DNA from: Verrucomicrobiales bacterium
Lineage (GTDB): Bacteria > Verrucomicrobiota > Verrucomicrobiia > Limisphaerales > JAYPXF01
Direction: 5' to 3'
Assembly (NCBI GenBank): GCA_002715965.1
Contig: PBAL01000075.1
Location: forward strand, 23,324 to 87,323
Length of the DNA stretch: 64,000 bases
The position numbers and the translations under genes are program-made. The notes beneath the pieces were generated by a model, which saw only the letters and a program-made list of their open reading frames with translations, had not been told where the DNA came from and did no database searches. Shown one piece after another: positions 17,172-25,820 of this stretch (position 1 is its first letter; each line of letters begins with the position of its first letter).

Positions 17172-18551
17172 ATGCGCGCACCCATTCAACGCAATCGACG
17201 AACTTTCCTTTGTGAGTCTGGTCTGGGTGCGTCTTCGTTGGCCTTCTCCTCGTTGCTGACCGGAGCCACCCCAGCAGCGCATCATGCGGCAAGGGCCAAA
17301 AGCGTCATTTTCCTATTCATGTCCGGCGGCCCCAGCCAGGTGGATACCTTTGATCCCAAACCCGATTTGGCACGTCTGGCCGGGCAGGATGTTCCCGAGA
17401 GCCTTGCGCGCAATGTTCCCAAGATCAAACGCGCGGGCTTGAAGAACCTGATGGCCTCGCATTGGGGTTTCAGCCAGCGCGGCCAATGCGGCATGCCGAT
17501 CTCGGAACTCCTGCCGCACACTTCAATGCACGCGGACGATCTTTGCCTGATTCGCTCGATGACTCATCGCAATCCCGTGCACGGCCCCGGCGAATGCGTT
17601 GCGCTCACCGGAACGGGCGCGGGCGATCGCCCCAGCCTCGGGGCCTGGGCCTTGTATGGCCTCGGCAGCGAAACGCGCGATCTGCCGGCGTTCATCACCA
17701 TAAACCTCCACAGCGATGGCATGCAGTTCCCGCAAGCCGCCGGATGGGGACCGGGCTTCCTCCCTTCGCGCTACCAGGGAACAGTGGTCAATCCGTACAC
17801 CGGGATTCGCGACACCCAGATGCCCAAGGGCGTGACCGATGAGCTCCGACGCGATCAATTGGACCTGATCGAATGGTTCAACCAACGGCATCTGAAGGGA
17901 CTTGGAAAGCACAGTGAACTTTCCGCCCGCATGCGTTCCTATGAGACCGCTTTTCGCATGCAGACCACCGCACCTGAGTTGTTCGGCATGAAGGGCGAAT
18001 CAAACTCCGTGCGCAAGCTGTATGGAATGGATCATTCTGGAACCACCGAAGTTGGCCAGGCCTGTTTACTGGCGCGAAGAATGGTCGAACGCGGTGTGCG
18101 TTTCGTGCAGGTGCGTGTAGGTGGTTGGGACGCCCATGGGAACATCAAGGGCAACCACACCAAGCTTGCCCATCGGACCGACAAGCCCATCGCCGGATTG
18201 CTCAGCGACCTCAAACAGCGTGGCATGCTCGATTCCACGCTCGTCGTCTGGGGCGGTGAATTCGGCAGAACCCCCACGATGGAAGGCAGAGCAAATGGAC
18301 GCGATCATTCGCCCGCTGGCTACTGCGCCTGGCTGGCAGGTGGAGGTGTAAAGGGCGGTCAGATCATCGGGGAAACCGATCCGATTGGTTACGTCGTGAC
18401 GCAACGACCGGTCAAGCCGATGGAACTGCATGCCACGATCCTTCATTCGCTGGGCATCGATTCCGACCAACTGGAATACGATCACCATGGACTGATCGAA
18501 CGCCCAACCGGCGTGGAAGGTGGCCGGCCTGTGACAGAAGCCTTCGCCTGA
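17172..18551 (+). CDS. DUF1501 domain protein (sulfatase-like fold), Tat-exported
   Basis: 459 residues. The leader has the twin-arginine pattern N-R-R-T-F-L-C-E-S-G followed by a hydrophobic stretch. Conserved DUF1501 features are FLFMSGGPSQVDTFDPKP, IRSMTHRNPVHG, SLGAWALYGLGS, RFVQVRVGGWDAHGN and the end region VVWGGEFGRTP, GRDHSPAGYCAWLAGGGVKGG and DLHATILH-like (ELHATILHSLGID). The family shares the alkaline phosphatase/sulfatase fold and its function is not established; it is usually paired with a PSD1 (DUF1549/DUF1553) gene. Here the partner is missing and the neighbours are a jelly-roll protein and a DUF1232 gene. Confidence 0.88.
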   Translation: MRAPIQRNRRTFLCESGLGASSLAFSSLLTGATPAAHHAARAKSVIFLFMSGGPSQVDTFDPKPDLARLAGQDVPESLARNVPKIKRAGLKNLMASHWGFSQRGQCGMPISELLPHTSMHADDLCLIRSMTHRNPVHGPGECVALTGTGAGDRPSLGAWALYGLGSETRDLPAFITINLHSDGMQFPQAAGWGPGFLPSRYQGTVVNPYTGIRDTQMPKGVTDELRRDQLDLIEWFNQRHLKGLGKHSELSARMRSYETAFRMQTTAPELFGMKGESNSVRKLYGMDHSGTTEVGQACLLARRMVERGVRFVQVRVGGWDAHGNIKGNHTKLAHRTDKPIAGLLSDLKQRGMLDSTLVVWGGEFGRTPTMEGRANGRDHSPAGYCAWLAGGGVKGGQIIGETDPIGYVVTQRPVKPMELHATILHSLGIDSDQLEYDHHGLIERPTGVEGGRPVTEAFA

Positions 18552-18624
18552 TCAAGTCTTTTCCGTGGCGGGGAATTTCTAATCCACTTGTCATGCCACG
18601 ACGATTTGCCGCATCCTTCCGCGC

Positions 18625-19029
18625 ATGGCCGAAATCAAGAAATTCGTTCATCACGGTGCGTCGCAGGTAAACCAGCGGATCTTGGAGGGCATCCACAAGA
18701 ACCTGCCGATGCTGAAGATCGAATTTGCCCGCATCGACGCGCCGAAGTTCCCGCACCTGGTCGAGCAGCTTGAGTTCCTGGCCGACGTGATCGAGGATTT
18801 CATGGAAGGCGCCGACAAAGACGTTCCCCTGGGGGCCGTCGCTGAAGCCGCCTTTGCGCTCGCCTACGTCCACAAGCAGACCGATCTCATCCCCGACAGC
18901 ATACCCGGCATGGGTTACGCCGATGATTCCAGCGTGGTCCGATGCGTGTTGATGGAAAACGAGCGCATCCTGAAGGAATACGCAATCCGGCACGACCTCG
19001 AGTGGGACAACGTCACGGTCAAACCGTGA
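18625..19029 (+). CDS. DUF1232 (YkvA-like) protein
   Basis: 134 residues. The C-terminal half has the DUF1232 core: AVAEAAFALAYVHKQTDLIP then DSIPGMGYADDSSVV, matching Y-x-x-x-P-x-D-L-I-P-D-x-I-P-x-x-G-x-x-D-D. The N-terminal half (VNQRILEGIHKNLPMLKIEF) is amphipathic. The core helices are less hydrophobic than in membrane-associated YkvA proteins. Function of the domain is unknown. The gene ends inside a perfect hairpin that also ends the convergent relic at 19019. Confidence 0.65.
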   Translation: MAEIKKFVHHGASQVNQRILEGIHKNLPMLKIEFARIDAPKFPHLVEQLEFLADVIEDFMEGADKDVPLGAVAEAAFALAYVHKQTDLIPDSIPGMGYADDSSVVRCVLMENERILKEYAIRHDLEWDNVTVKP

Positions 19030-19030
19030 C
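19012..19030. terminator. Bidirectional hairpin at convergent gene ends
   Basis: GTCACGGT-CAA-ACCGTGAC, perfect eight-base arms and three-base loop. It contains the stop codons of both the DUF1232 gene (plus) and the response-regulator relic (minus), encoding the C-terminal residues of each. There is no T tract. Confidence 0.55.
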
Positions 19031-19402
19031 CGATTCGAGCTTGGCCGCCACGGTCGATTGAAGTTCCTCAAGGACGAAGGGTTTCTGGATAAAACCGACG
19101 AGGCCCCTGTTCCGAAAACTTGGCGGCCCGATCTTTCTCGTCGTAACCGCTCATCATCAGTACTTTCGCACCCGGTTTGAACTGTCGGATCGCGGTAAAG
19201 GTTTCGAACCCGTCCAAGCGCGGCATCTTGAGATCCATCAGCACGAGATCAATTGCGCCGTTGTGCGTATCAAGACGTGAGTAGATCCCAAGTGGAATGC
19301 GTAGAGCGAGAGGGAGAAGCCAAGAACAACAACACTGATGATCAGGAATCCGTATCGGATCCGCGGTTTCGGCGCTTCGGCATCGATTTCCGTTTCGTCC
19401 AT
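19019..19402 (-). pseudogene. Relic of a membrane-bound hybrid histidine kinase: N-terminus joined to receiver C-terminus
   Basis: From an ATG at 19402 the minus strand encodes a short acidic start and one membrane helix (YGFLIISVVVLGFSLSLYAF) ending near 19285. Immediately after, in another frame, comes the second half of a response-regulator receiver domain: AIDLVLMDLKMPRLDGFETF with the phospho-accepting Asp-x-x-M-P region, then VLMMSGYDEKD. A further frameshift near 19105 separates this from FIQKPFVLEELQSTVAAKL, the final receiver helix with the conserved Lys-Pro, and a stop. The kinase core and first half of the receiver are missing. The simplest reading is an internal deletion of a hybrid sensor kinase, plus a frameshift. 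Confidence 0.7.
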
Positions 19403-19425
19403 GGCCCGCTGGCCGCAGGGCGCGT

Positions 19426-20595
19426 CTACCAGACTTCCACCGGCCCCTTGGGAACGGGTATCGAAGTGCGTGGCGCGGGGTCGGCTTCCTTCATAAACGA
19501 AGCCACCAGAGGTTGCAATTGATAGCGCGGCAATAATTCACCCGCCTCATCGCAGAACTGAATCCGCCATTCCAGGTAGTCCGCCAACAGCTCATCAAAC
19601 TCCGCAACCGTGTTGATCTTCACCACGCGCTTATTGAACATGTTCGCTGGCCCAAAGCGCTTGGCATACCAAGGCGCCACCTTGCGGAACATCAGGCAAC
19701 CGCGTTGCTCACCGAAGACTTTGACCATCAGTTCCAAGTGCCTCGTCATCACGCGGATACGCTCGTCGAATGAGGGATCCGGCAGCTTTTCTCCGCTCTC
19801 CAGGAAGTGCCGGGCGTGCGTGAAAATCCACGGATTATAGAAGGCGCCCCGCCCAATGCTCACACCGGCACAACCGGTATCGTTCCGCATCTTTCGGGCT
19901 GCTTCCACCGTCGTTACGTCCCCGTTACCGATCACCGGAACGCTCCTCACGGCGTCCACGACTTTTTTGATCCCGGCGAGGTTGACCGTCCCGTCGAACC
20001 CCTGCTGCCGCGTGCGACCGTGCACAAAAATTGCGGCCACCCCGGCGTCTTCCAACACACGCGACAATTCGGGCGCCGTGATGTTGTTGTCATCCCAGCC
20101 CAAACGCATCTTCGCGCTCACCGGAATCTTCAGCGCATCCACCATCATCCGAACGAGTTTGGCCGTCTTGCCCAGCTCTGTCATCATCGCGGAACCACCA
20201 CCCGTCTTCACCACCTTGCGTACGGGGCAACCCATATTGATGTCAATCGATGAAACCCCGCGTTCCTGAAGAAACAATGAAGCATCCCGCATCTCCTCCG
20301 GCACCGCACCGAACAACTGCACCGCCAATGGGCGATCCTGCTCGTTGGATTCGATCAGCTTGAACGCCTTCTTGTTCTTCTCCAGCAGCGAACGCGCGTT
20401 CACCAGATCCGTGGTGCACATATCAACACCGCCCAGCTCACGAATCACCAGGCGCATAGGCAGGTTCGTGTAACCCGCCAATGGCGACAGAAACAGATTC
20501 GACTTCAATTGGAGCGGCCCAAGTCGCAGCACGCAGGCATGATCGGATAATCCGCGTTGCGCAACAATAGGGTTCTTGGAGCTTTCCGCCGGCAA
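19426..20595 (-). CDS. dus: tRNA-dihydrouridine synthase (DusB-like)
   Basis: 389 residues, longer than the usual 320-350 because of a C-terminal tail. It is an FMN-dependent TIM-barrel reductase converting uridine to dihydrouridine in tRNA D-loops. Visible signatures: LFLSPLAGYTNLPMR, PLAVQLFGAVPEEM, the active-site loop IDINMGCPVRKVVKTGGGSA with catalytic Cys, VSAKMRLGWDD, FVHGRTRQQGF, IGNGDV and GVSIGRGAFYNPWIF. The start is 41 bases from the divergent sulfatase start, so the two share a compact promoter region. Its 3-prime end lies 23 bases from the kinase relic. Confidence 0.93.
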   Translation of the reverse strand: MPAESSKNPIVAQRGLSDHACVLRLGPLQLKSNLFLSPLAGYTNLPMRLVIRELGGVDMCTTDLVNARSLLEKNKKAFKLIESNEQDRPLAVQLFGAVPEEMRDASLFLQERGVSSIDINMGCPVRKVVKTGGGSAMMTELGKTAKLVRMMVDALKIPVSAKMRLGWDDNNITAPELSRVLEDAGVAAIFVHGRTRQQGFDGTVNLAGIKKVVDAVRSVPVIGNGDVTTVEAARKMRNDTGCAGVSIGRGAFYNPWIFTHARHFLESGEKLPDPSFDERIRVMTRHLELMVKVFGEQRGCLMFRKVAPWYAKRFGPANMFNKRVVKINTVAEFDELLADYLEWRIQFCDEAGELLPRYQLQPLVASFMKEADPAPRTSIPVPKGPVEVW

Positions 20596-20638
20596 GAATG
20601 GATTTGCACCTTAGCCCTCGCACGCTATTCATTCGCGC

Positions 20639-22549
20639 ATGCAAATCCGATTGCTGTGCGTCATCGCCATCACCCTTGTATTCATCCGAGTTCATGCGGC
20701 CGATCGACCGAACATCCTCTGGATCACCGCTGAAGACATGTCCGCAACGCTCGGCTGTTACGGTGACAAATACGCACTGACCCCGAACATCGATGCCTTC
20801 GCCAAGCAATCCGTGCGCTACACCAGGGCCTTTGCCACCGCCCCGGTTTGTTCGCCGTCCCGCTCCTGCCTCATCACCGGCTGTTACGCACCGTCGCTGG
20901 GCACCCATCAAATGCGCTCCGCTTTTCCGATTCCCGAACGCATGACCGGTTTCCCAACCTTGCTGCGCCGCGAAGGCTACTACACCTCCAACAACGTCAA
21001 GACCGATTACAACAACGCCAATTGGCAGAAGATCATCCGTGCGTCCTGGAACGAATCGAGTCCGACCGCGCACTTCAACAAGCGTCCGGAAAAGCGGCAG
21101 AAGTTTTTCAGCATCTTCAACCTGATGACCTCGCATCAGAGCCGGTCCATGGTCTGGCCCTACGAGCGATTCAAGAAAGACGTTCAAAGCAAGCTGAGTC
21201 CCGGCGAGATCCACGATCCCAAGAAGGCTCCCCTGCCTCCCTACTATCCGGACACACCAGTTGTCCGGAAAACCGTCGCGCGCTTCTACGACTGTGTCAC
21301 CGCCATGGACAAGGAAGTTGGACAGATCCTGAAACAACTGGAGGAAGACGGGCGCGCCAACGACACCATTGTATTCTTTTATGCCGATCATGGCTCGGGC
21401 ATGCCGCGCCATAAACGTGCGTTGCTCGACAGCGGAATGCACGTGCCGCTGATGATCCGCTTCCCGAAGAAATATCAACACCTCGCGCCGGCCGATGCTG
21501 GAAATACCATCGGTGACCTGGTGAGCTTCGTCGATTTTGCCCCCACCGTGCTAAGCCTTCTGGATCTCGAAATCCCGGACGACATGCAGGGGCGCCCCTT
21601 TTTGGGCAAAGCCAAACAATCACCTCGCAAGTATGTCTTCGGGCACCGCGATCGGGTGGATGAGGTCCGCGACCTCGCCCGGTCCGTGCGTGATGAACGT
21701 TTCCTCCTCATCCGCAACTTCATGCCGCATCTGGGCTACAATCAATACACCGCCTGGCCGGACCTTGGTGAGATTCGTCACGAGTTTTATCGCGCCAATG
21801 ATTCCTCCAAGAACTCCGCGCCATTGTCCCACTTTCTGTCCTCGACTCGCCCACGAGTTGAACTCTACGACTGCCTGAAAGATCCGAAGAATCTCAACAA
21901 CCTCGCGAATGATCCCAAGCATCAGGACACGCTCTGGCGCCTGAACGCCAGACTCCGGCAGCACCTTCGTGAAACCCGTGATCTCGGCTTCTACCCGGAA
22001 AGCGACGTCAGGGAAATCTCAGCTGGAACAACTCCATTCGAAATCGCCCGCACACGCAATCTCCACATCGAAGATCTCATCTTTGCCGCATCGCGCGTGG
22101 GAGATGATGATGATGAACGCGCGATCATCCACGAGCTGAACTCGTGGAACCCCGCCATTCGCTACTGGGGTGCCGTTGGACTTGCCGCTCGGAAGGAACT
22201 TTCCAAAGACGCTATCCAGGCCCTCAAGGCCGGAATGAAAGACGGCTCGGCAGCCGTCCGCATCGAATGCGCCGGCGCACTGGCGCGACAAAACGACAAA
22301 TCCGCCCTGCGTGCGCTGGCCAGTGAATTGCAGAACGACAATTTCACAGCCGTGCTTCATGCCGCGCGAACGGTGGAACTTCTGGGCGGCAAGGCGAAGT
22401 CTCTCAAACCCGCCATGGAAAAGCTCGTGAAGCGTTGCCACGCGATCCGTCCGCCGGACACACCTCCGACCGTCGTTGCCAGTGGCAGGGAAGATCTCGC
22501 GATGTTCACGAGCATGTCGGCGAATGCGTTTCTTTCGCGGCTGAAGTAA
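20639..22549 (+). CDS. Secreted sulfatase with C-terminal HEAT-like repeats
   Basis: 636 residues with a signal peptide (QIRLLCVIAITLVFIRVHA). The sulfatase domain opens with RPNILWITAEDMSATLGCYG and has the formylglycine motif C-S-P-S-R-S near residue 78; the second metal site is VFFYADHGSGMPRHKR. The heparan N-sulfatase-like subgroup has this arrangement. From about residue 500 on there are alpha-helical repeats (NPAIRYWGAVGLAARKEL, AAVRIECAGALARQND, AVLHAARTVELLGG) like HEAT/PBS repeats, which may bind a partner or the cell surface. Substrate unknown; a sulfated glycan is likely. Confidence 0.9.
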   Translation: MQIRLLCVIAITLVFIRVHAADRPNILWITAEDMSATLGCYGDKYALTPNIDAFAKQSVRYTRAFATAPVCSPSRSCLITGCYAPSLGTHQMRSAFPIPERMTGFPTLLRREGYYTSNNVKTDYNNANWQKIIRASWNESSPTAHFNKRPEKRQKFFSIFNLMTSHQSRSMVWPYERFKKDVQSKLSPGEIHDPKKAPLPPYYPDTPVVRKTVARFYDCVTAMDKEVGQILKQLEEDGRANDTIVFFYADHGSGMPRHKRALLDSGMHVPLMIRFPKKYQHLAPADAGNTIGDLVSFVDFAPTVLSLLDLEIPDDMQGRPFLGKAKQSPRKYVFGHRDRVDEVRDLARSVRDERFLLIRNFMPHLGYNQYTAWPDLGEIRHEFYRANDSSKNSAPLSHFLSSTRPRVELYDCLKDPKNLNNLANDPKHQDTLWRLNARLRQHLRETRDLGFYPESDVREISAGTTPFEIARTRNLHIEDLIFAASRVGDDDDERAIIHELNSWNPAIRYWGAVGLAARKELSKDAIQALKAGMKDGSAAVRIECAGALARQNDKSALRALASELQNDNFTAVLHAARTVELLGGKAKSLKPAMEKLVKRCHAIRPPDTPPTVVASGREDLAMFTSMSANAFLSRLK

Positions 22550-22579
22550 TGTTCCGTCTCGGCGGCTCAGAGGCCACCG

Positions 22580-23050
22580 CTACCGGATCGACTTCATCAC
22601 CTTCGCCATCGCCAGTGCCGTCTGCGCGGCTTCTGATCCTCGATTGAAGTCCGGGTCCAGGCAGCGCACGCGCGCCTGTTCGTGATCCTCGAACAGCAGT
22701 ACTTCGTGAATCACCGGCACTCCGTAGAGCAATTGCGCGTGGGCCAATGCATCGCTGACTGCATCTCCGATGTGCTGTGCGTGAGTGGTGGCGCCCCGCA
22801 TGATGACACCGAGGCAGATGATCCCCGACCACATTTGATCGGTCTCGTTCTGTCGCGCCAGTTCGCCAACCACCACAGGAATCTCGTAGGCACCCGGAAC
22901 GCGGACGGTCTTTATCTCTGCAGCCGACTGCTCCAACTCACGCTTGGCCGCGCGCAACATGCTGTTCACGTACTTGCCGTTGTATTTGGATGCAACGATG
23001 GCAAAGCGGCCCCCCTTGGCCTTCGCAGTCTTGTTTGTCTTGGTCAGCAC
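22580..23050 (-). CDS. ribH: 6,7-dimethyl-8-ribityllumazine synthase
   Basis: 156 residues from the GTG at 23050, exactly the usual RibH length; the frame is open to 23113 but that would overlap the upstream methyltransferase. It condenses 5-amino-6-ribitylaminouracil with dihydroxybutanone phosphate in riboflavin synthesis. Visible family features: FAIVASKYNGKYVNSML (substrate-binding start), VRVPGAYEIPVVVGEL, LGVIMRGATTHAQHIGDAVS with the catalytic-loop His, the strand VIHEVLLFEDHEQAR, and the end NRGSEAAQTALAMAKVM. The variant T-T-H-A-Q-H in place of T-x-H-F/Y-D is seen in related phyla as far as I recall. No other rib genes are adjacent. Confidence 0.88.
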   Translation of the reverse strand: MLTKTNKTAKAKGGRFAIVASKYNGKYVNSMLRAAKRELEQSAAEIKTVRVPGAYEIPVVVGELARQNETDQMWSGIICLGVIMRGATTHAQHIGDAVSDALAHAQLLYGVPVIHEVLLFEDHEQARVRCLDPDFNRGSEAAQTALAMAKVMKSIR

Positions 23051-23064
23051 TGGAAACCCGATGT

Positions 23065-23646
23065 TCAGATCGGCGAATAGATGTTCACGCGGGCGGGCGG
23101 GACGTTGAACCAAACGATCGATGAGTCCACCAGATCGAAGCGACGACCGACGATCGGACAGGCGCTCGGGCGCAGGTCGTAGGTGAACTGCACGAAACGG
23201 CCGTCCTTCGGAAGGACGCGATGCGCCTCGTCAACAATCCCATGTCCGACTTCCTTCGACAGCGACTTGAAAGGCAGGCTGGATACGATGTGCGCCACGT
23301 CTTGCTCCTGCAAGGCGTGATCGCTGTCCAGCAATTCACCCAGCTTGGTCGCATCGCCGAGCTTCACGTTGGCCTGGGGAAATCGCTTCTGGGTCCAGTC
23401 CACCATTTCCTCGCTGCAATCAACTGATACCAAGTTCTGAGGATCGATGCCGTGGTCGAAAAGCGACTTGGTAATCGCACCCGTACCCACACCCAATTCC
23501 ACAATTAATCCTGCTTCACCCGTGGGCACGGCACGAGCCATCCGACGCCCAAGAAACGGACTGCTCGGCACGATCGAGCCGGTGGTTCGCCGGTCGCTGA
23601 AAAATGCGCCACCAAACGCTGCGTAAGACATGAGAGTTTTGATCGC
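23065..23646 (-). CDS. SAM-dependent methyltransferase, phospholipid N-methyltransferase (PmtA)-like
   Basis: 193 residues from the ATG at 23646; an ATG 21 codons upstream (23709) is possible but gives an untypical polar extension. The N-terminal RRTTGSIVPSSPFLGRRMA is the pattern shared by PmtA and KsgA-like enzymes, followed by the SAM-binding motif IVELGVGTGAITKSL, the acidic residue in VSVDCSEEMV and SSLPFKSLSKEV in the place of motif IV. PmtA methylates phosphatidylethanolamine towards phosphatidylcholine. The stop is 14 bases before the ribH start, so they are probably co-transcribed. Confidence 0.78.
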   Translation of the reverse strand, partial: AIKTLMSYAAFGGAFFSDRRTTGSIVPSSPFLGRRMARAVPTGEAGLIVELGVGTGAITKSLFDHGIDPQNLVSVDCSEEMVDWTQKRFPQANVKLGDATKLGELLDSDHALQEQDVAHIVSSLPFKSLSKEVGHGIVDEAHRVLPKDGRFVQFTYDLRPSACPIVGRRFDLVDSSIVWFNVPPARVNIYSPI

Positions 23647-23868
23647 CATAACAACTGGGTCGTTTCGATCCGTTTCCTGAAGCGGGCGACATGAAAAACC
23701 CGGATGCATTGAACGTCAATCGCGAAGTCAGGCGGAAAAGCTCCGGACTCCAAAACTCAAGCCTCAAAGAAGCTTCAAACCCCAGAATCCAATCTTCAAT
23801 CTGAGGCGACACATTCATCGAAACAGGCACCGAGCGACCCACATCGACGTTGCGTCACAAGTAGACTG

Positions 23869-24048
23869 ATGAATCTTGAAGCTTCCCTGGAGTTTGGTGA
23901 AAGGATGCGCGGAAGCGGGCAAATCGCCGAACAGATCGAACAGATGTTCAAGGTGGCCTGCCGCAAAGCGGGAATAGCCGACAATCGACTGAAGCTCTCC
24001 ACGGCCGCGTTTCGAAAAGTGGATACGAATCAGCCGGAGTTGTTTTAG
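23869..24048 (+). pseudogene. C-terminal relic of a PA0069-family radical SAM protein
   Basis: A 59-codon frame beginning at the ATG at 23869 and ending TAG. The stretch FGERMRGSGQIAEQIEQMF, then ACRKAGI, LSTAAFR and a final QPELF match the C-terminal tail of PA0069-family radical SAM proteins (typically R-F-G-x-R-M-R-G-x-G, a Cys-Arg-Arg/Lys helix, and a terminal L-F), as I remember it. The frame stays open leftward to about 23821 but without the radical SAM core. I infer a remnant of a deleted gene; it might alternatively be a small stand-alone protein. The region 23650-23860 before it holds only AC-rich low-complexity sequence. Confidence 0.5.
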
Positions 24049-24058
24049 TAGGGGGATT

Positions 24059-24142
24059 GGTTAAAGGGTTAAATGGTTAAACGGACCAATCACGAATGAG
24101 CGCGCGGATCACTCGAAGTGCCCACCCTTCAACCTTTCAACC
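24059..24142. repeat. Eight-base-periodic GGTTAAA heptamers and facing TTCAACC copies
   Basis: GGTTAAA occurs three times at 24059, 24067 and 24075, exactly eight bases apart; TTCAACC occurs at 24128 and 24136, also eight bases apart. The two sets are near-complementary and could pair imperfectly. It lies upstream of ahpC, 75 bases before its start. Confidence 0.4.
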
Positions 24143-24216
24143 ACCCCACCAGTGAACAACTTTCGCCTTCTCCCTCTTGACTAAACGCCAGATTCCACTA
24201 CCCCTTCGCATGACCG

Positions 24217-24828
24217 ATGGAAAGCGACTGCCAACAACTCAATGTGGGGGCCGACGTGCCCGATTTCAAAATGGAAACCTACGAGCCCAGTGGCGGGCTC
24301 TTTGGCGAGGTATCACTCGCTGATCTGAAGAAAGACGGAAAGTGGACCATCCTCGTGTTCTATCCGGCCGACTTCACCTTCGTCTGTCCCACCGAACTGG
24401 CGGACCTCGGTGAATGCAACGCGGCCTTGGAAGAACTGGGTGCCAAGGTGATCAGCGTTTCGACCGACACCAAGTTTGCACACCTGGCTTGGAAGAATTC
24501 CGAAAAACTGCTCGAGAACATTACCTATTCCATGGCGGCTGATCCGATGGGTGAGGTGAGCAAGTTGTTCGGCGTTTACGATGCGGCTACCGGGCTGGCC
24601 TTGCGCGGAACGTTCGTGATTAATCCCGAGGGCAAGCTCGTGTCTAGCGAGGTGAATTTCTACAATGTGGGGCGTAACGCCGAAGAGCTCCTGCGCAAGA
24701 TGAAGGCCAATGCGTATCTTGCGGACCACCCGAACGAGGCCTGCCCAGCCAAGTGGCAACCCGGTTCAAAGACGCTCGCCCCGTCCGAAAGCATGGTAGG
24801 GGCGGTTTGGGAAGCGCTGAACGAGTAG
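24217..24828 (+). CDS. ahpC: Alkyl hydroperoxide reductase C (typical 2-Cys peroxiredoxin)
   Basis: 203 residues, the usual AhpC/Prx1 length. The peroxidatic Cys is in YPADFTFVCPTELADL (near residue 56) and the resolving Cys in NEACPAKWQPGSK (near 175), so it is a typical 2-Cys enzyme that reduces hydrogen peroxide and organic peroxides. HLAWKNSEK and LRGTFVINPEG are further family stretches. No AhpF or thioredoxin reductase is adjacent; reduction must come from elsewhere. The ATG at 24217 is preceded by no strong ribosome site. The gene is convergent with the ion channel, 29 bases apart. Confidence 0.95.
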   Translation: MESDCQQLNVGADVPDFKMETYEPSGGLFGEVSLADLKKDGKWTILVFYPADFTFVCPTELADLGECNAALEELGAKVISVSTDTKFAHLAWKNSEKLLENITYSMAADPMGEVSKLFGVYDAATGLALRGTFVINPEGKLVSSEVNFYNVGRNAEELLRKMKANAYLADHPNEACPAKWQPGSKTLAPSESMVGAVWEALNE

Positions 24829-24857
24829 GCCCCAAGCAGGCCAGAACTCTGCCAGAT

Positions 24858-25820
24858 CTACGTGGCCTTTCGTTCTTCGATCAGCTTCTTCAATTCTTGG
24901 AACTGTGATTCGAGCGACCTGACGGCTTCCTCCAGCTTTGCTTCACGTTCCTCGACTTCGTCGATGTCGAGCTTCCGCTTGATGGCTTCTGCCTGAGCCT
25001 CTGAAAGGCTCGTGACCATCACGCCGACGAACAGGTTGATCATCACCATCGCGCCGATGATCACGAAGCTGGAGAAGAACAGTATCCCCCACCAACCAAA
25101 GGCTTCGGGATTTGGGCCAACCGGGGTTGGTCCTTGCGCGGCGTAAAGATGTGAGCCGTAGTACGCCGTGTACATGAGGTCCGTCCAGTCTTCGAGTGTG
25201 ACCGCGCGGAAGAGCGAGACCATCGACATTCCCAGCGAGCCGAAATGGCCGGGATCGTTTCCGCGAAACAAAAACGTCCCCATCACCGCATACACGTAGA
25301 AGTGGAGAAGCATCAGCAGAGACACGTAACCCATTGAAGGAAGCGACTTCAGCAGCGCGCCCACGAGGATTTGTAATTTGGGAATCTGCGTGACAAGTCG
25401 AACCGCCCGCAGGATTCGCGCGAGTCGAACGACCGTTACCCACGCACCGCTGGAAGGCAGCAGACACACCGCGACGATGGTGAAGTCAAAGACGTTCCAG
25501 CCGTTGTTGAAGAAGTTCTGTGGCTTGGGAGATTCGGCGATCATCTTGATCACGATCTCGAAGATGAAGATGCCGAGAATGATCTTGTCGAAGACGTGAA
25601 TGAGGCCGCCATGCTTCTCAACGATTTTGGAATTCGTTTCCAAACCCACCAGCACACCCGCAGCGACAATGACTCCGATGATGAACACCTCGAATCGATG
25701 ATCATCCCTGATCCGTATACAAAGTTCCTTCACGCGCCGGAGGATTAATTCGCCAACGGAGGAGACAAGAAAATTGTGGAGCTGGGTGGACGGGAATTGA
25801 GCCCCAGTGCCTGCTTGCAC
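24858..25820 (-). CDS. Voltage-gated ion channel, NaChBac-like
   Basis: 320 residues with six membrane helices in one unit, as in bacterial homotetrameric sodium channels. S4 is recognisable by arginines every third residue (VVRLARILRAVRLV). The pore has SLFRAVTLEDWTDLMYTAYY, in which T-L-E-D-W corresponds to the selectivity filter T-L-E-S-W of NaChBac; the Asp after Glu resembles channels with altered Na/Ca preference. S6 is AMVMINLFVGVMVTSL, followed by a long charged coiled coil (residues 275-318) that would hold the tetramer. The frame overlaps the divergent rhomboid frame by 45 bases, so the true start is probably a few codons inside. Confidence 0.88.
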   Translation of the reverse strand: MQAGTGAQFPSTQLHNFLVSSVGELILRRVKELCIRIRDDHRFEVFIIGVIVAAGVLVGLETNSKIVEKHGGLIHVFDKIILGIFIFEIVIKMIAESPKPQNFFNNGWNVFDFTIVAVCLLPSSGAWVTVVRLARILRAVRLVTQIPKLQILVGALLKSLPSMGYVSLLMLLHFYVYAVMGTFLFRGNDPGHFGSLGMSMVSLFRAVTLEDWTDLMYTAYYGSHLYAAQGPTPVGPNPEAFGWWGILFFSSFVIIGAMVMINLFVGVMVTSLSEAQAEAIKRKLDIDEVEEREAKLEEAVRSLESQFQELKKLIEERKAT

